23,140 bases of DNA from an uncultured Lachnoanaerobaculum sp. (GTDB taxonomy: Bacteria; Bacillota; Clostridia; Lachnospirales; Lachnospiraceae). The notes under the pieces were generated by a model that was not told the origin of the DNA, searched no databases, and worked only from the letters and a program-made list of their open reading frames with translations. Made by a program: the position numbers and the translations under genes. How positions within the stretch are numbered: the stretch's first letter is position 1; every line of letters starts with the position of its first letter. Of this stretch, positions 7,744 through 16,509 are shown piece by piece. Location: the NCBI RefSeq assembly GCF_938015485.1, contig NZ_CALLVU010000048.1, forward strand, positions 1-23,140, written 5' to 3'.

Positions 7744-10335
7744 ATGAACATTAGCAAATTTACGCAAAAGTCCATTGAAGCCGTTCAGAATATGGAAAAG
7801 ATTGCTGCTACTCATGGTAATCAGCAAATCGAACAGATACATCTGTTGGCATCACTGTTAGATATAGAAGGCTCATTGATAGTCAATCTTATAAAGAAAA
7901 TGGGTATCAATGAAATTGAATTTAGAAATGAAGTTGAGGCTGCAATTGAAAAGCTTCCGAAGGTTAGCGGCGGTCAAAGCTATATAAGTAATGATTTAAA
8001 TAAAATACTGATAACATCTGAAGATGTTGCAAAGAGCATGGGAGATGAATATGTCTCTGTAGAGCATATTTTCCTTAATATACTTGAGAATCCTTCATCA
8101 AATGTAGCACAGATTTTCAGAATGTACGGCATTGATAAGGATAAATTCTTAAAGGTACTTTCAGAGGTCAGAGGTAATCAAAGAGTTGTTTCAGACAATC
8201 CTGAAGCTACATATGACACACTTAATAAGTATGGTTATGACTTGGTTGAGCGTGCAAGGCAGCAAAAGCTTGACCCTGTAATAGGAAGAGACAGCGAGAT
8301 AAGAAATGTGGTAAGAATACTTAGCCGTAAGACAAAGAACAACCCTGTACTTATCGGTGAACCGGGTGTAGGTAAGACTGCTGTAGTTGAAGGACTTGCA
8401 GGCAGAATAGTGGCCGGTGATGTTCCTAACAACTTAAAGGATAAGAGACTTTTTGCACTTGATATGGGTGCGCTTATAGCAGGTGCCAAGTACAGAGGTG
8501 AGTTTGAGGAAAGACTTAAGGCTGTACTTGATGAAGTAAAAAAATCAAACGGAGAGATAATACTTTTCATTGATGAGCTTCATACCATAGTAGGTGCAGG
8601 TAAGACTGAAGGAAGCATGGATGCCGGAAATATGTTAAAGCCTATGCTTGCAAGAGGCGAGTTGCATTGTATAGGTGCAACTACACTTGACGAGTACAGA
8701 AAGTATATTGAAAAGGATCCTGCACTTGAGAGAAGATTCCAGCCTGTACTTGTAGAAGAGCCTTCGGTAGAGGATACAATATCTATTCTCCGTGGACTTA
8801 AGGAAAGATATGAGAGTTATCACGGTGTTAAGATAACTGACGGTGCGCTGGTAAGTGCGGCGGTACTTTCAGACAGATATATCAGTGACAGGTTTTTACC
8901 TGATAAGGCTATTGACCTTGTAGATGAGGCATGTGCCCTTATAAAGACTGAGCTTAACTCTGTTCCTACAGAGATTGATGAATTAAACAGAAAGCAGATG
9001 CAGCTTCAAATAGAAGAGACGGCACTGAAGAAAGAGGACGACAATCTTTCAAAGGAAAGACTTGAAGCACTTCAAAAAGAGTTGGCGGAAGTCAATGACG
9101 AGCTTAACGAAGCAAAGTCAAAGTGGGAAAATGAAAAGAAAAGTGTTGAGGGACTTGCAAAGCTCAGAGGTGAGATAGATGAGGTTAACAGGCAGATAAG
9201 TGCCGCAAAACAAAGTTATGACCTTAACAAGGCTGCCGAGTTGCAGTACGGTAAGTTACCTGAACTTAAAAAGCAGTTACAGGCTGAAGAAGAGAAGGTA
9301 AAGAAAGAGGATTTAAGCCTGCTGCGTGAGGCTGTTACAGATGATGAGATTGCAAGAATTATCTCAAGATGGACAAATATCCCTGTTTCAAAGCTTAATG
9401 AGAGTGAAAGAGAGAAGACCCTTCATCTTGCAGATACATTGCATGAGAGAGTAATAGGACAGGATGAGGCTGTAGATAAGGTTACAGACGCCATCATTCG
9501 TTCAAGAGCAGGTATAAAGGACCCTTCAAAGCCTATAGGATCATTTCTGTTCCTCGGACCTACAGGTGTAGGTAAGACAGAGCTTGCAAAATCACTTGCA
9601 AAGGCACTCTTTGACGATGAGAACAATATGATAAGAATCGATATGAGCGAGTACATGGAGAAATTCTCCGTGAGCAGACTTATAGGAGCTCCTCCGGGAT
9701 ATGTAGGATATGATGAGGGCGGACAGCTTACAGAGGCGGTCAGAAGAAAACCTTATTCCGTAGTGCTCTTTGATGAGATTGAGAAGGCACATCCTGATGT
9801 ATTCAATGTACTTTTACAGGTATTGGATGACGGTAGAGTTACAGATTCTCTCGGTAAGACTGTAGACTTTAAAAACACCATTATCATTATGACATCAAAT
9901 ATCGGTTCTGCATATTTGCTTGACGGTATCAATACTTACGGTGATATAAGTGAAGATGCCAGAGGTAAGGTCATGAACGAACTTAGAAACAGCTTCAGAC
10001 CTGAGTTCCTTAACAGACTTGACGAGATTATAATGTTCAAGCCTCTTACAAAGGACAATATCGGAGGTATTATCAACTTACTTATTGACGAGCTTAATGT
10101 AAGGCTTAAAGATAAGGAGCTTACTGTAGAACTCAGTGATGCCGCAAAGAGTTATATCATCGACAACGGTTATGACCCTGCATACGGTGCAAGACCTTTA
10201 AAGAGATATCTGCAAAAGAATGTGGAGACTATGGTTGCAAGACTGATACTTTCAGACGGAGACCTTAGTGCAAAGGATATCATTTATATCGATCTTGATC
10301 CTTATAATGAACTCAGTGCAACTGTAAAAAAATAA
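7744..10335 (+). CDS. clpB: ClpB, ATP-dependent disaggregase chaperone
   Basis: Hexameric Hsp100 chaperone that extracts polypeptides from aggregates together with DnaK. The 863-residue protein has all the expected parts: an N-terminal double-repeat domain (about 1-150), the first AAA module with Walker A GEPGVGKT at 205-212 and Walker B acidic pair D277/E278, a charged coiled-coil middle domain (about 400-530), and the second AAA module with Walker A GPTGVGKT at 605-612 and Walker B D677/E678. The coiled-coil middle domain separates it from ClpA and ClpX. A strong AGGTGGTG ribosome site precedes the ATG. It is transcribed alone, between its own promoter and a terminator, and the overlapping inverted repeat suggests heat-shock repression. 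Confidence 0.97.
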   Translation: MNISKFTQKSIEAVQNMEKIAATHGNQQIEQIHLLASLLDIEGSLIVNLIKKMGINEIEFRNEVEAAIEKLPKVSGGQSYISNDLNKILITSEDVAKSMGDEYVSVEHIFLNILENPSSNVAQIFRMYGIDKDKFLKVLSEVRGNQRVVSDNPEATYDTLNKYGYDLVERARQQKLDPVIGRDSEIRNVVRILSRKTKNNPVLIGEPGVGKTAVVEGLAGRIVAGDVPNNLKDKRLFALDMGALIAGAKYRGEFEERLKAVLDEVKKSNGEIILFIDELHTIVGAGKTEGSMDAGNMLKPMLARGELHCIGATTLDEYRKYIEKDPALERRFQPVLVEEPSVEDTISILRGLKERYESYHGVKITDGALVSAAVLSDRYISDRFLPDKAIDLVDEACALIKTELNSVPTEIDELNRKQMQLQIEETALKKEDDNLSKERLEALQKELAEVNDELNEAKSKWENEKKSVEGLAKLRGEIDEVNRQISAAKQSYDLNKAAELQYGKLPELKKQLQAEEEKVKKEDLSLLREAVTDDEIARIISRWTNIPVSKLNESEREKTLHLADTLHERVIGQDEAVDKVTDAIIRSRAGIKDPSKPIGSFLFLGPTGVGKTELAKSLAKALFDDENNMIRIDMSEYMEKFSVSRLIGAPPGYVGYDEGGQLTEAVRRKPYSVVLFDEIEKAHPDVFNVLLQVLDDGRVTDSLGKTVDFKNTIIIMTSNIGSAYLLDGINTYGDISEDARGKVMNELRNSFRPEFLNRLDEIIMFKPLTKDNIGGIINLLIDELNVRLKDKELTVELSDAAKSYIIDNGYDPAYGARPLKRYLQKNVETMVARLILSDGDLSAKDIIYIDLDPYNELSATVKK

Positions 10336-10345
10336 GATATGATTT

Positions 10346-10374
10346 AAAGAGTCGGGCGACCGGCTCTTTTTTTT
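10346..10374 (+). terminator. Intrinsic terminator after clpB
   Basis: A 10-bp stem AAAGAGTCGG / CCGGCTCTTT (one G-T wobble) closed by a GCGA tetraloop is followed by a run of T. Confidence 0.95.
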
Positions 10375-10394
10375 ATGCCAAAATTAGACATTTG

Positions 10395-10403
10395 TGGTAT
10401 AAT
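10395..10403 (+). promoter_or_regulatory. Promoter of the cls-plsC-pheA-ATPase-ppx-ppk1 operon
   Basis: An extended -10 element TG-G-TATAAT. The -35 position (ATGCCA at 10375-10380, 17-bp spacer) matches consensus at four of six bases. A second TATAAT at 10415-10420 is an alternative. It is the only clear promoter I see ahead of the six-gene run. Confidence 0.6.
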
Positions 10404-10427
10404 GAATCGGATTATATAATTTCAGAT

Positions 10428-10453
10428 TGTTAGGCAAGTTTATAAGCCTAACA
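10428..10453 (+). promoter_or_regulatory. Hairpin in the 5' leader of the cls operon
   Basis: A perfect 8-bp inverted repeat, TGTTAGGC and GCCTAACA, around a 10-base loop lies between the promoter and the cls ribosome site. No T run follows, so it is not a standard terminator. It could be an operator on DNA or a structure in the leader RNA. Confidence 0.5.
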
Positions 10454-10474
10454 GTATGAATAATTAGGAGTTTT

Positions 10475-11953
10475 ATGTTTGATTTTTTTAGAACAGGTCA
10501 TATAGCATTTGTTCATTTATTCTACATCAACTTGGTATTGTCCATTGTGATTGTGTTCTTTCAAAGAAGAGAGCCGAGAGCCGTGTGGACATGGCTTTTG
10601 GCGCTCAATTTTTTGCCTGTGGTCGGGATTATACTCTACCTGCTTATAGGACAGGATTACAGAAAGTCCAAGATGTTTAAGATAAAAAATGTTGAGGACA
10701 GTATAAGGAAGGCGGCAATAAAGCAGGAAAAGTTTTTTGCAAACAATGACAGGGTGTTAAATGACCCTTATACAAAAAAATACCAAAGGCAGATGCAGTA
10801 TAATCTGATGTCGGGCGGATCGCTTATGACAATGAAGAATACATTAAAAATATTCAACGACGGAAATGACAAGTTCGATGCGCTGATTGAGGATATAAAA
10901 AATGCCAAGGAATATATTCATTTACAGTATTATATAATAAAAAATGATTACCTCTTTACGAATATATCAAGAGAGCTTATAAAAAAGGCTGATGAGGGAG
11001 TGGAAGTAAGAGTACTGTTTGACGGAATGGGCGGCAGATTTATGTCCAAAAAGCTCTTAGACAATATGAAAGCTCATAAAATAAAAATAGGTGTATTCTT
11101 TCCTGCCGCACTCGGCAAGATAAATTTCCGTATAAACTACAGAAATCACAGAAAGATAGCGGTTATTGACGGTAAAATAGGTTATGTGGGCGGATTCAAT
11201 ATAGGAAAAGAGTATGTGGACGGCTCAAAAAAATTCGGACATTGGAGAGATACGCATCTTAGGATAGTTGGTGAGGCGGTCAACGGACTTGAGCTCAGAT
11301 TCGGTCTTGACTGGAATTATGCCACCAAAGAAGATATCTTTAACAGTGACAAATATTTTAAGCCGCTTGAGGAAATGAACATTTTACCTAAAAACGGTGA
11401 CGATGTTCTTAGAATGCAGATAATATCAAGCGGTCCGGATTCCGAGACAAAGCTTATCAGAGATAACTATATAGAGATTATCAATAATGCAAAGGACCAT
11501 GTGTATATTCACACGCCTTATTTTATACCTGACGAAGCGTTTATGAGTGCGCTTAATGTGGCTGCAAGGTCGGGTGTGGATGTAAGGCTTATGATACCGT
11601 GTATGCCTGATCACCCTTTTGTATATTCCGCCACGCTCAGCTGGGCAGGTACACTGCTTGAGGCCGGAGGTAAGGTTTATACATATGATAGGGGATTTTT
11701 GCATGCCAAGTCTGTAATGGCTGACGGCAAGGTGGCATGTGTCGGAACCGCAAATATGGATATAAGAAGTTTTGAGTTAAACTTTGAGGTCAATGCCATG
11801 ATCTATGATGAGGAAGTTACAGTAGAACTTGAAGATAATTTTATGAGAGATATTTATGATTCTAAGGAGTATACATTTGACATGTATAAGAATCGCTCAC
11901 TGATACAAAGAATAAAGGAGCAGGTGAGCAGACTCCTAAGCCCGTTATTATAA
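10475..11953 (+). CDS. cls: Cardiolipin synthase (phospholipase D type)
   Basis: Joins phosphatidylglycerol units to make cardiolipin at the membrane. The 492-residue product has two N-terminal membrane segments (about 8-30 and 38-58) and two HKD catalytic motifs typical of the phospholipase D superfamily: H225/K227/D232 in NHRKIAVID, and H410/K412/D417 in LHAKSVMAD, followed by the GTANMDIRSF signature. Length and arrangement match bacterial ClsA-type enzymes. The start follows TTAGGAG. It is the first gene of a tightly spaced run, 16 bases ahead of plsC, another phospholipid enzyme, which supports a membrane-lipid role for the front of this operon. Confidence 0.95.
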   Translation: MFDFFRTGHIAFVHLFYINLVLSIVIVFFQRREPRAVWTWLLALNFLPVVGIILYLLIGQDYRKSKMFKIKNVEDSIRKAAIKQEKFFANNDRVLNDPYTKKYQRQMQYNLMSGGSLMTMKNTLKIFNDGNDKFDALIEDIKNAKEYIHLQYYIIKNDYLFTNISRELIKKADEGVEVRVLFDGMGGRFMSKKLLDNMKAHKIKIGVFFPAALGKINFRINYRNHRKIAVIDGKIGYVGGFNIGKEYVDGSKKFGHWRDTHLRIVGEAVNGLELRFGLDWNYATKEDIFNSDKYFKPLEEMNILPKNGDDVLRMQIISSGPDSETKLIRDNYIEIINNAKDHVYIHTPYFIPDEAFMSALNVAARSGVDVRLMIPCMPDHPFVYSATLSWAGTLLEAGGKVYTYDRGFLHAKSVMADGKVACVGTANMDIRSFELNFEVNAMIYDEEVTVELEDNFMRDIYDSKEYTFDMYKNRSLIQRIKEQVSRLLSPLL

Positions 11954-11969
11954 TGAGAGGATTTTTTAT

Positions 11970-12716
11970 ATGATAAAATTTATATTGGTAGCGCTTGGAC
12001 TGTTTTTGTATTTGGTACTTTTTATACCGGTAATGCTTGTTTTGCTTATTATAAGGAAGTTCAGACCTGACATTTCGACATCTGTTGCACAAGGTATGGT
12101 AAGTACGGTATTCAGACTTATGATTTTTATTACAGGCTCGAAAGTGGAAGTAAGAGGGAGTGAGAATATACCTAAGGACGGCGGTGTGCTGTTTGTAAGT
12201 AACCACAGGAGCTATTTTGATATTCTTACAGGTTTCGGATACACCAAAAAGCCGCTTGGATTTGTGGCAAAGTATGAGATGATACATGCACCGCTTCTTA
12301 AGCAGTGGATGGAACTTGTAAACTGTTTGTTTTTGAACAGACAGGATATCAAGCAGGGATTAAAGACTATAATAAAGGGTATCGACCAGGTAAAATCAGG
12401 TGTTTCAGTGTGGATTTGCCCTGAAGGCGGAAGAAATATGAACCCTGATGTAACGAATGTGAAGGAGTTCAAAGAAGGTTCGTTAAAGATTGCGGAAAAA
12501 GGTAAAGTTCCTGTAGTTCCTGTAGCTATATACGGCACATATGAGATATGGGAAGAGCATATGCCGTATATGAGAAAGAGCAAAGTGATAATAGAGTACG
12601 GAAAGCCGATTATCATAGATGAGCTGTCGGATAATGAAAAGAAAAAGCTTGGAGCATATACCAGAAGTAAGATAGTGGAGATGCTTGAAAATATGGCGGC
12701 ACAAAATAAAGCATAG
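11970..12716 (+). CDS. plsC: 1-acyl-glycerol-3-phosphate acyltransferase (PlsC family)
   Basis: Predicted to acylate lysophosphatidic acid to phosphatidic acid, the precursor of all glycerophospholipids. The 248-residue protein has one N-terminal membrane segment (about 4-28), the catalytic NHX4D box as H79...D84 (NHRSYFD), and a CPEGGRN block at 150-156, matching the FPEGTRS substrate box. The ribosome site GAGAGG lies in the short gap after cls. The pheA ribosome site overlaps its TAG stop, so expression of the two is coupled. Acyl donor and exact lyso-lipid are not readable from sequence. Confidence 0.92.
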   Translation: MIKFILVALGLFLYLVLFIPVMLVLLIIRKFRPDISTSVAQGMVSTVFRLMIFITGSKVEVRGSENIPKDGGVLFVSNHRSYFDILTGFGYTKKPLGFVAKYEMIHAPLLKQWMELVNCLFLNRQDIKQGLKTIIKGIDQVKSGVSVWICPEGGRNMNPDVTNVKEFKEGSLKIAEKGKVPVVPVAIYGTYEIWEEHMPYMRKSKVIIEYGKPIIIDELSDNEKKKLGAYTRSKIVEMLENMAAQNKA

Positions 12717-12723
12717 GAGTAGT

Positions 12724-13698
12724 ATGCAAGGACTTGAAGAGATAAAAGCAAAGCTTGATAAGACGGATGAAAAGATAATAGAGCTGATAGATGAAAAAAG
12801 AGAGCTCATAAAGCTGATATCAAAGATAAAATATGACAAAAGCCCCGGAGAGTTTGTTTGTAAGGAGTATATGGACCTTGATATAAAAAGAGTTGTGTAT
12901 CAGGGCGTAGAGGGCGCTTATTCACATATAGTTACAAAAAAGCTTTTCCCGGATGTGGATGCAGAAAATGTAAACACCTTTGAAGATGCGATAAATGAGG
13001 TATTAAACGGAAATGCAAAGTATTGTATAATACCTATAGAGAACTCGTCAGCCGGAATAGTAAGTGATGTATACGATTTGCTCTTAAAAAAGGATGTTGT
13101 TATTGTTGCGGAGTATGATCTTCATATCAGTCACTGCCTCTTGGGGATAAGAGGTGCAAAGCTTGGTGATATAAGGACTGTTTACTCTCATCCGCAGGCA
13201 CTGATGCAATGTGGTGCCTACCTTAAAGAGCATCCGGCTTGGAGCCAAATAAGCCTTTTAAATACGGCACTTTCAGCTAAAAAGGTAAGAGACGACAAGG
13301 ATATATCACAGGCCGCCATAGCTTCAAAACTTTCAGGAGATTTATATGACCTTGATATTTTGGATGAAGGAATCAACAGAAATGTAAACAACACTACAAG
13401 ATTTGTGGTACTCAGTAAGGAGAAGATTTTTTCAAAAAAGTCAAATAAGCTCAGCTTGATTTTAGAGTTGCCGCATGAAAAAGGTATGCTTTACAATATT
13501 CTGGGAATATTTGTACTCAACGGATTAAACCTTGTAAAGGTGGAGTCAAGGCCGATACCTGAAAAGACCTTTGAGTACAGGTTTTTTATTGATATCGAAG
13601 GGAATTTGAGTTTGTCAAATGTCTCAAATGTGCTTGAGATACTGAAAAAAGAAGTCACTTTTTTAAAAATTTTAGGTAATTATTGTTCAGTAAAGTAA
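12724..13698 (+). CDS. pheA: Prephenate dehydratase with a degenerate chorismate mutase N-terminus
   Basis: Converts prephenate to phenylpyruvate, the phenylalanine-specific step. I choose the ATG at 12724, right after an AGGAG site at 12715-12719; a longer in-frame start at 12685 lies inside plsC. The 324-residue protein has three parts. Residues 1-37 look like helix 1 of an AroQ-type chorismate mutase. The dehydratase domain runs from about 55 to 235 and contains the T225-R226-F227 motif in NNTTRFVVL. A C-terminal ACT domain (about 243-320) carries the ESRP motif at 274-277, implying feedback control by phenylalanine. Helices 2 and 3 of the mutase are absent: normal bifunctional PheA has about 90 mutase residues, here only about 50 precede the dehydratase. 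Aligned to E. coli, R11 and R28 become K8 and K25. Mutase activity is therefore doubtful. Confidence 0.93.
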   Translation: MQGLEEIKAKLDKTDEKIIELIDEKRELIKLISKIKYDKSPGEFVCKEYMDLDIKRVVYQGVEGAYSHIVTKKLFPDVDAENVNTFEDAINEVLNGNAKYCIIPIENSSAGIVSDVYDLLLKKDVVIVAEYDLHISHCLLGIRGAKLGDIRTVYSHPQALMQCGAYLKEHPAWSQISLLNTALSAKKVRDDKDISQAAIASKLSGDLYDLDILDEGINRNVNNTTRFVVLSKEKIFSKKSNKLSLILELPHEKGMLYNILGIFVLNGLNLVKVESRPIPEKTFEYRFFIDIEGNLSLSNVSNVLEILKKEVTFLKILGNYCSVK

Positions 13699-13707
13699 GG
13701 AGTATCT

Positions 13708-14961
13708 ATGTACAGTATAATTGATGATTTGATTTTATATAGAAATTTGAAATTTGAAGATACGATAAGAGAATTTTGTTCCTTAAACAAGGACAGTGAG
13801 GATAAAAGTAAGACAATTTCAGGGCTGCTTGAGGTTGCCGGAGAGTACGGCCTTGACGGTAACCTTTGGGAAAATATCCTTGCACTTGCGCTTGCATACA
13901 ATGAAAATGTATATTCAAAAGCTACGGAAATCATCGGTGAGACCAAAGGCAGTATAAATACCTTTGCGCTTCATGACTTTAAGATTTTTAGAGATTTATT
14001 TCACTTTGTACCTGATATTGAGGATGAGCTTTTGGAGGCAATATCACACTATGTAGGCAACGGAAGAGATTCAAAGCTTGTAAATACAAGGGTCAGAGAC
14101 AGGATTTTAAGATTGTCAAAGCAGCTTTCAAGTGCGATGTCCGATAATGATTTTAAAAATATCGTTACCGAGTTTTATAAGGAGTACGGTGTAGGTAAAT
14201 TCGGGCTTAATAAGGCATTTCGTATAGAAGAGAGCAATGATCTTAATTCTGCAAATATTATACCGATTACAAGAGTTGAACACGTATATCTGAAGGATAT
14301 AATAGGCTATGATATTCAAAAGAAAAAACTCACACACAATACTGAGAGTTTTATAAACGGTAAGCCTGCAAACAATTGTCTTTTATATGGTGATGCCGGA
14401 ACCGGAAAGTCGTCAAGTGTCAAGGCGATTGTAAATGAGTATTATGACAGGGGGCTTAGAATCATAGAGATTTATAAGCATCAGTTCAGATATCTGTCGG
14501 ATATACTTGAGCAGTTAAAAGACAGAAACTACAAGTTTATAATATATATGGATGATTTAAGCTTTGAGGAGTCGGAGCTTGAATATAAATATCTCAAAGC
14601 TATTCTTGAAGGAGGTTTCGGAAAGAGACCTGAAAATGTACTTATCTATGCTACAAGTAACAGAAGACATCTTATAAGAGAGAGCTTCAGAGATAAGACT
14701 GAGACTGATGAAGAGCTTCACAGCCGTGATACTGTGGAAGAAAAGCTGTCACTTTCCGCAAGATTCGGTGAAAAGATCTACTACGGTTCACCTGATAAGA
14801 AGGAGTTTAACGGCATCGTACTTTCACTTGCGAAAAAGCACGGTATTGATATGGACGAGAAGGAAATACTTGCAAAGGCAAATATGTGGGAACTCTCACA
14901 CGGAGGTATGTCCGGAAGAAGCGCAACACAGTTTATAACTTATTTACAGGGTCAAAAATAA
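13708..14961 (+). CDS. DUF815-family AAA ATPase
   Basis: Uncharacterised ATPase of the DUF815 group. The 417-residue protein has an N-terminal helical region of about 190 residues with no recognisable motif, then a P-loop domain: Walker A GDAGTGKS at 228-235, Walker B with D282/D283 in IIYMDDLSFEE, a sensor-1-like IYATSNRRHLI block, and an LSARFGEKI segment with a candidate arginine finger. It has no membrane segment or signal peptide and is expected to be cytosolic. An AAGGAG ribosome site lies in the 9-base gap after pheA, and ppx follows 12 bases later. Its place between pheA and ppx-ppk1 gives no firm function; a link to polyphosphate metabolism or membrane stress is only a guess. Confidence 0.85.
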   Translation: MYSIIDDLILYRNLKFEDTIREFCSLNKDSEDKSKTISGLLEVAGEYGLDGNLWENILALALAYNENVYSKATEIIGETKGSINTFALHDFKIFRDLFHFVPDIEDELLEAISHYVGNGRDSKLVNTRVRDRILRLSKQLSSAMSDNDFKNIVTEFYKEYGVGKFGLNKAFRIEESNDLNSANIIPITRVEHVYLKDIIGYDIQKKKLTHNTESFINGKPANNCLLYGDAGTGKSSSVKAIVNEYYDRGLRIIEIYKHQFRYLSDILEQLKDRNYKFIIYMDDLSFEESELEYKYLKAILEGGFGKRPENVLIYATSNRRHLIRESFRDKTETDEELHSRDTVEEKLSLSARFGEKIYYGSPDKKEFNGIVLSLAKKHGIDMDEKEILAKANMWELSHGGMSGRSATQFITYLQGQK

Positions 14962-14973
14962 TATGGAGAGCGT

Positions 14974-16491
14974 ATGGAAAAGGGAGACATAAGATATTTT
15001 GCGGCTATTGATGTAGGTTCGTTTGAACTTGAACTTGGAATTTATGAAATATCGGCAAAGACCGGTATAAAGAGAGTTGATTATATAAAGCACACCATTG
15101 CACTTGGTAGTGATACATATAAGTACGGAAAGATAAGCTATGAAATGATTGACGAGCTTTGTGATGTATTATCCGATTTCAAAAAAATAATGAAATCATA
15201 CAGAGTGGACGATTATAAGGCCTATGCTACCAGTGCAATGAGAGAATCCTCCAACAATATGCAGGTTATTGATCAGATAAAGGTAAGAGCCGGTATAGAT
15301 ATATCTATCATATCAAACTCGGAGCAGAGATTTATTAACTATATGTCTATTGATGCAAAGGGTGAGCTTTTTGAAAAGTATATAAGAAGCGGTACTGCGG
15401 TTGCCGATGTAGGTTTTGGAAGTATGCAGCTTACACTGTATGATAACGGCGCGATACAGAGTACTCAAAACCTTTCACTGGGAGTTCTAAGGCTTAGAGA
15501 GATGGTGGAAGAGATAGACAATATCACCGAAAAAAAGCATAATGTACTCACCGAGCTGATAGATAACGATTTGAATACTTTCAAAAAGATATATCTTAAA
15601 GATAAAAAGGTAAAGACTATTATAGGTGTCGGAGAGCCGCTTATGTATATGTTCAAATATATGAACCGCGACTCTAACGATATGATAGTAAATTATGAGG
15701 AGTTTATCTCACTCTTTGATAAGATAAGGGATAAGAGCGTGGAGGAAATAGAAAATATACTTGGAGTAGGTAAAAACTACGCAAAGATGATAATACCGAG
15801 TGTACTTATTTTCCAAAGAATCTTCGATCTTTTCAATGCAAAGGAAATATGGTTGCCCGGTACACTTCTTATAGACGGCATTGCGGCGGAGTATGCCAAG
15901 AAAAGTAATATAGTCAGCACAGGACATGACTTCAGAGCGGATATTATTGCATCATCAAAGAGTCTGGCCAAAAGATATAGAGGCAACAGTAAGCACACCA
16001 CAGTGGTGGAAAAAAATGCCCTGATGATATTTGATGCCATAAAGAGTCTGAGCGGTCTGAGTGAAAGAGACAGACTGCTTGTGCAGATAGCGGCAATCTT
16101 ACATAATATCGGAAAGTTTATCAATATGAAAAACAGTGATGTGGCCACCTACAATATTATTTCATCAAGTGAGATTATAGGTATATCACATGATGAGAGA
16201 ATGTTGGTTGCCGAGATGTCAAATATCGACACTGAAGAAAGTATCTACAATAAAAGAGATATCAGATTGGCAAAGTTAAGTGCGATACTTCAGATGGCAA
16301 ATGCGCTTGACAGGTCACATAAGCAAAAGATAAAGGACTACAGTTTGAAACTTGATGATAATAAGCTGATTTTAGAGATAAGGTATATGGGAGATTTGAG
16401 CCTTGAGATGCTGAGCTTTAATTCGCATAGAGACTTTTTTAGAGAAATTTTTGGAATAGAGTTTGTTTTAAAACAGATAAGGACTTTTTGA
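14974..16491 (+). CDS. ppx: Ppx/GppA-family phosphatase with HD-like C-terminus
   Basis: Likely exopolyphosphatase or guanosine pentaphosphate phosphohydrolase; being next to ppk1 favours polyphosphate. The 505-residue protein has the actin-like ASKHA fold: AIDVGSFELELGIYEI at about 11-26, YATSAMRES at about 84-92, and SNSEQRF with E117 at the position of the catalytic glutamate of E. coli Ppx (E121 there). The second phosphate loop, usually DIGGGSTEL, here reads DVGFGSMQL (145-153), so a glycine and the Thr-Glu pair are replaced. The C-terminal half is an HD-like domain in which the usual HD pair is H377-N378 (ILHNIGKF). Whether it is an active phosphatase or a binding/sensor protein is open. 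Spacing of 12 and 18 bases to its neighbours indicates one operon. Confidence 0.85.
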   Translation: MEKGDIRYFAAIDVGSFELELGIYEISAKTGIKRVDYIKHTIALGSDTYKYGKISYEMIDELCDVLSDFKKIMKSYRVDDYKAYATSAMRESSNNMQVIDQIKVRAGIDISIISNSEQRFINYMSIDAKGELFEKYIRSGTAVADVGFGSMQLTLYDNGAIQSTQNLSLGVLRLREMVEEIDNITEKKHNVLTELIDNDLNTFKKIYLKDKKVKTIIGVGEPLMYMFKYMNRDSNDMIVNYEEFISLFDKIRDKSVEEIENILGVGKNYAKMIIPSVLIFQRIFDLFNAKEIWLPGTLLIDGIAAEYAKKSNIVSTGHDFRADIIASSKSLAKRYRGNSKHTTVVEKNALMIFDAIKSLSGLSERDRLLVQIAAILHNIGKFINMKNSDVATYNIISSSEIIGISHDERMLVAEMSNIDTEESIYNKRDIRLAKLSAILQMANALDRSHKQKIKDYSLKLDDNKLILEIRYMGDLSLEMLSFNSHRDFFREIFGIEFVLKQIRTF

Positions 16492-16509
16492 TAGAAAGGA
16501 GTTGGCTTT

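Noticed and set aside
10385..10397. TAGACA sequence near the cls promoter as a second copy of the MMPL operator
   Set aside because: Only the left half matches; the opposite half differs at most positions, so the resemblance is probably chance.
12685..12723. Longer pheA start inside plsC
   Set aside because: No ribosome site precedes it, it encodes a basic tail unlike chorismate mutase, and AGGAG fits the ATG at 12724.
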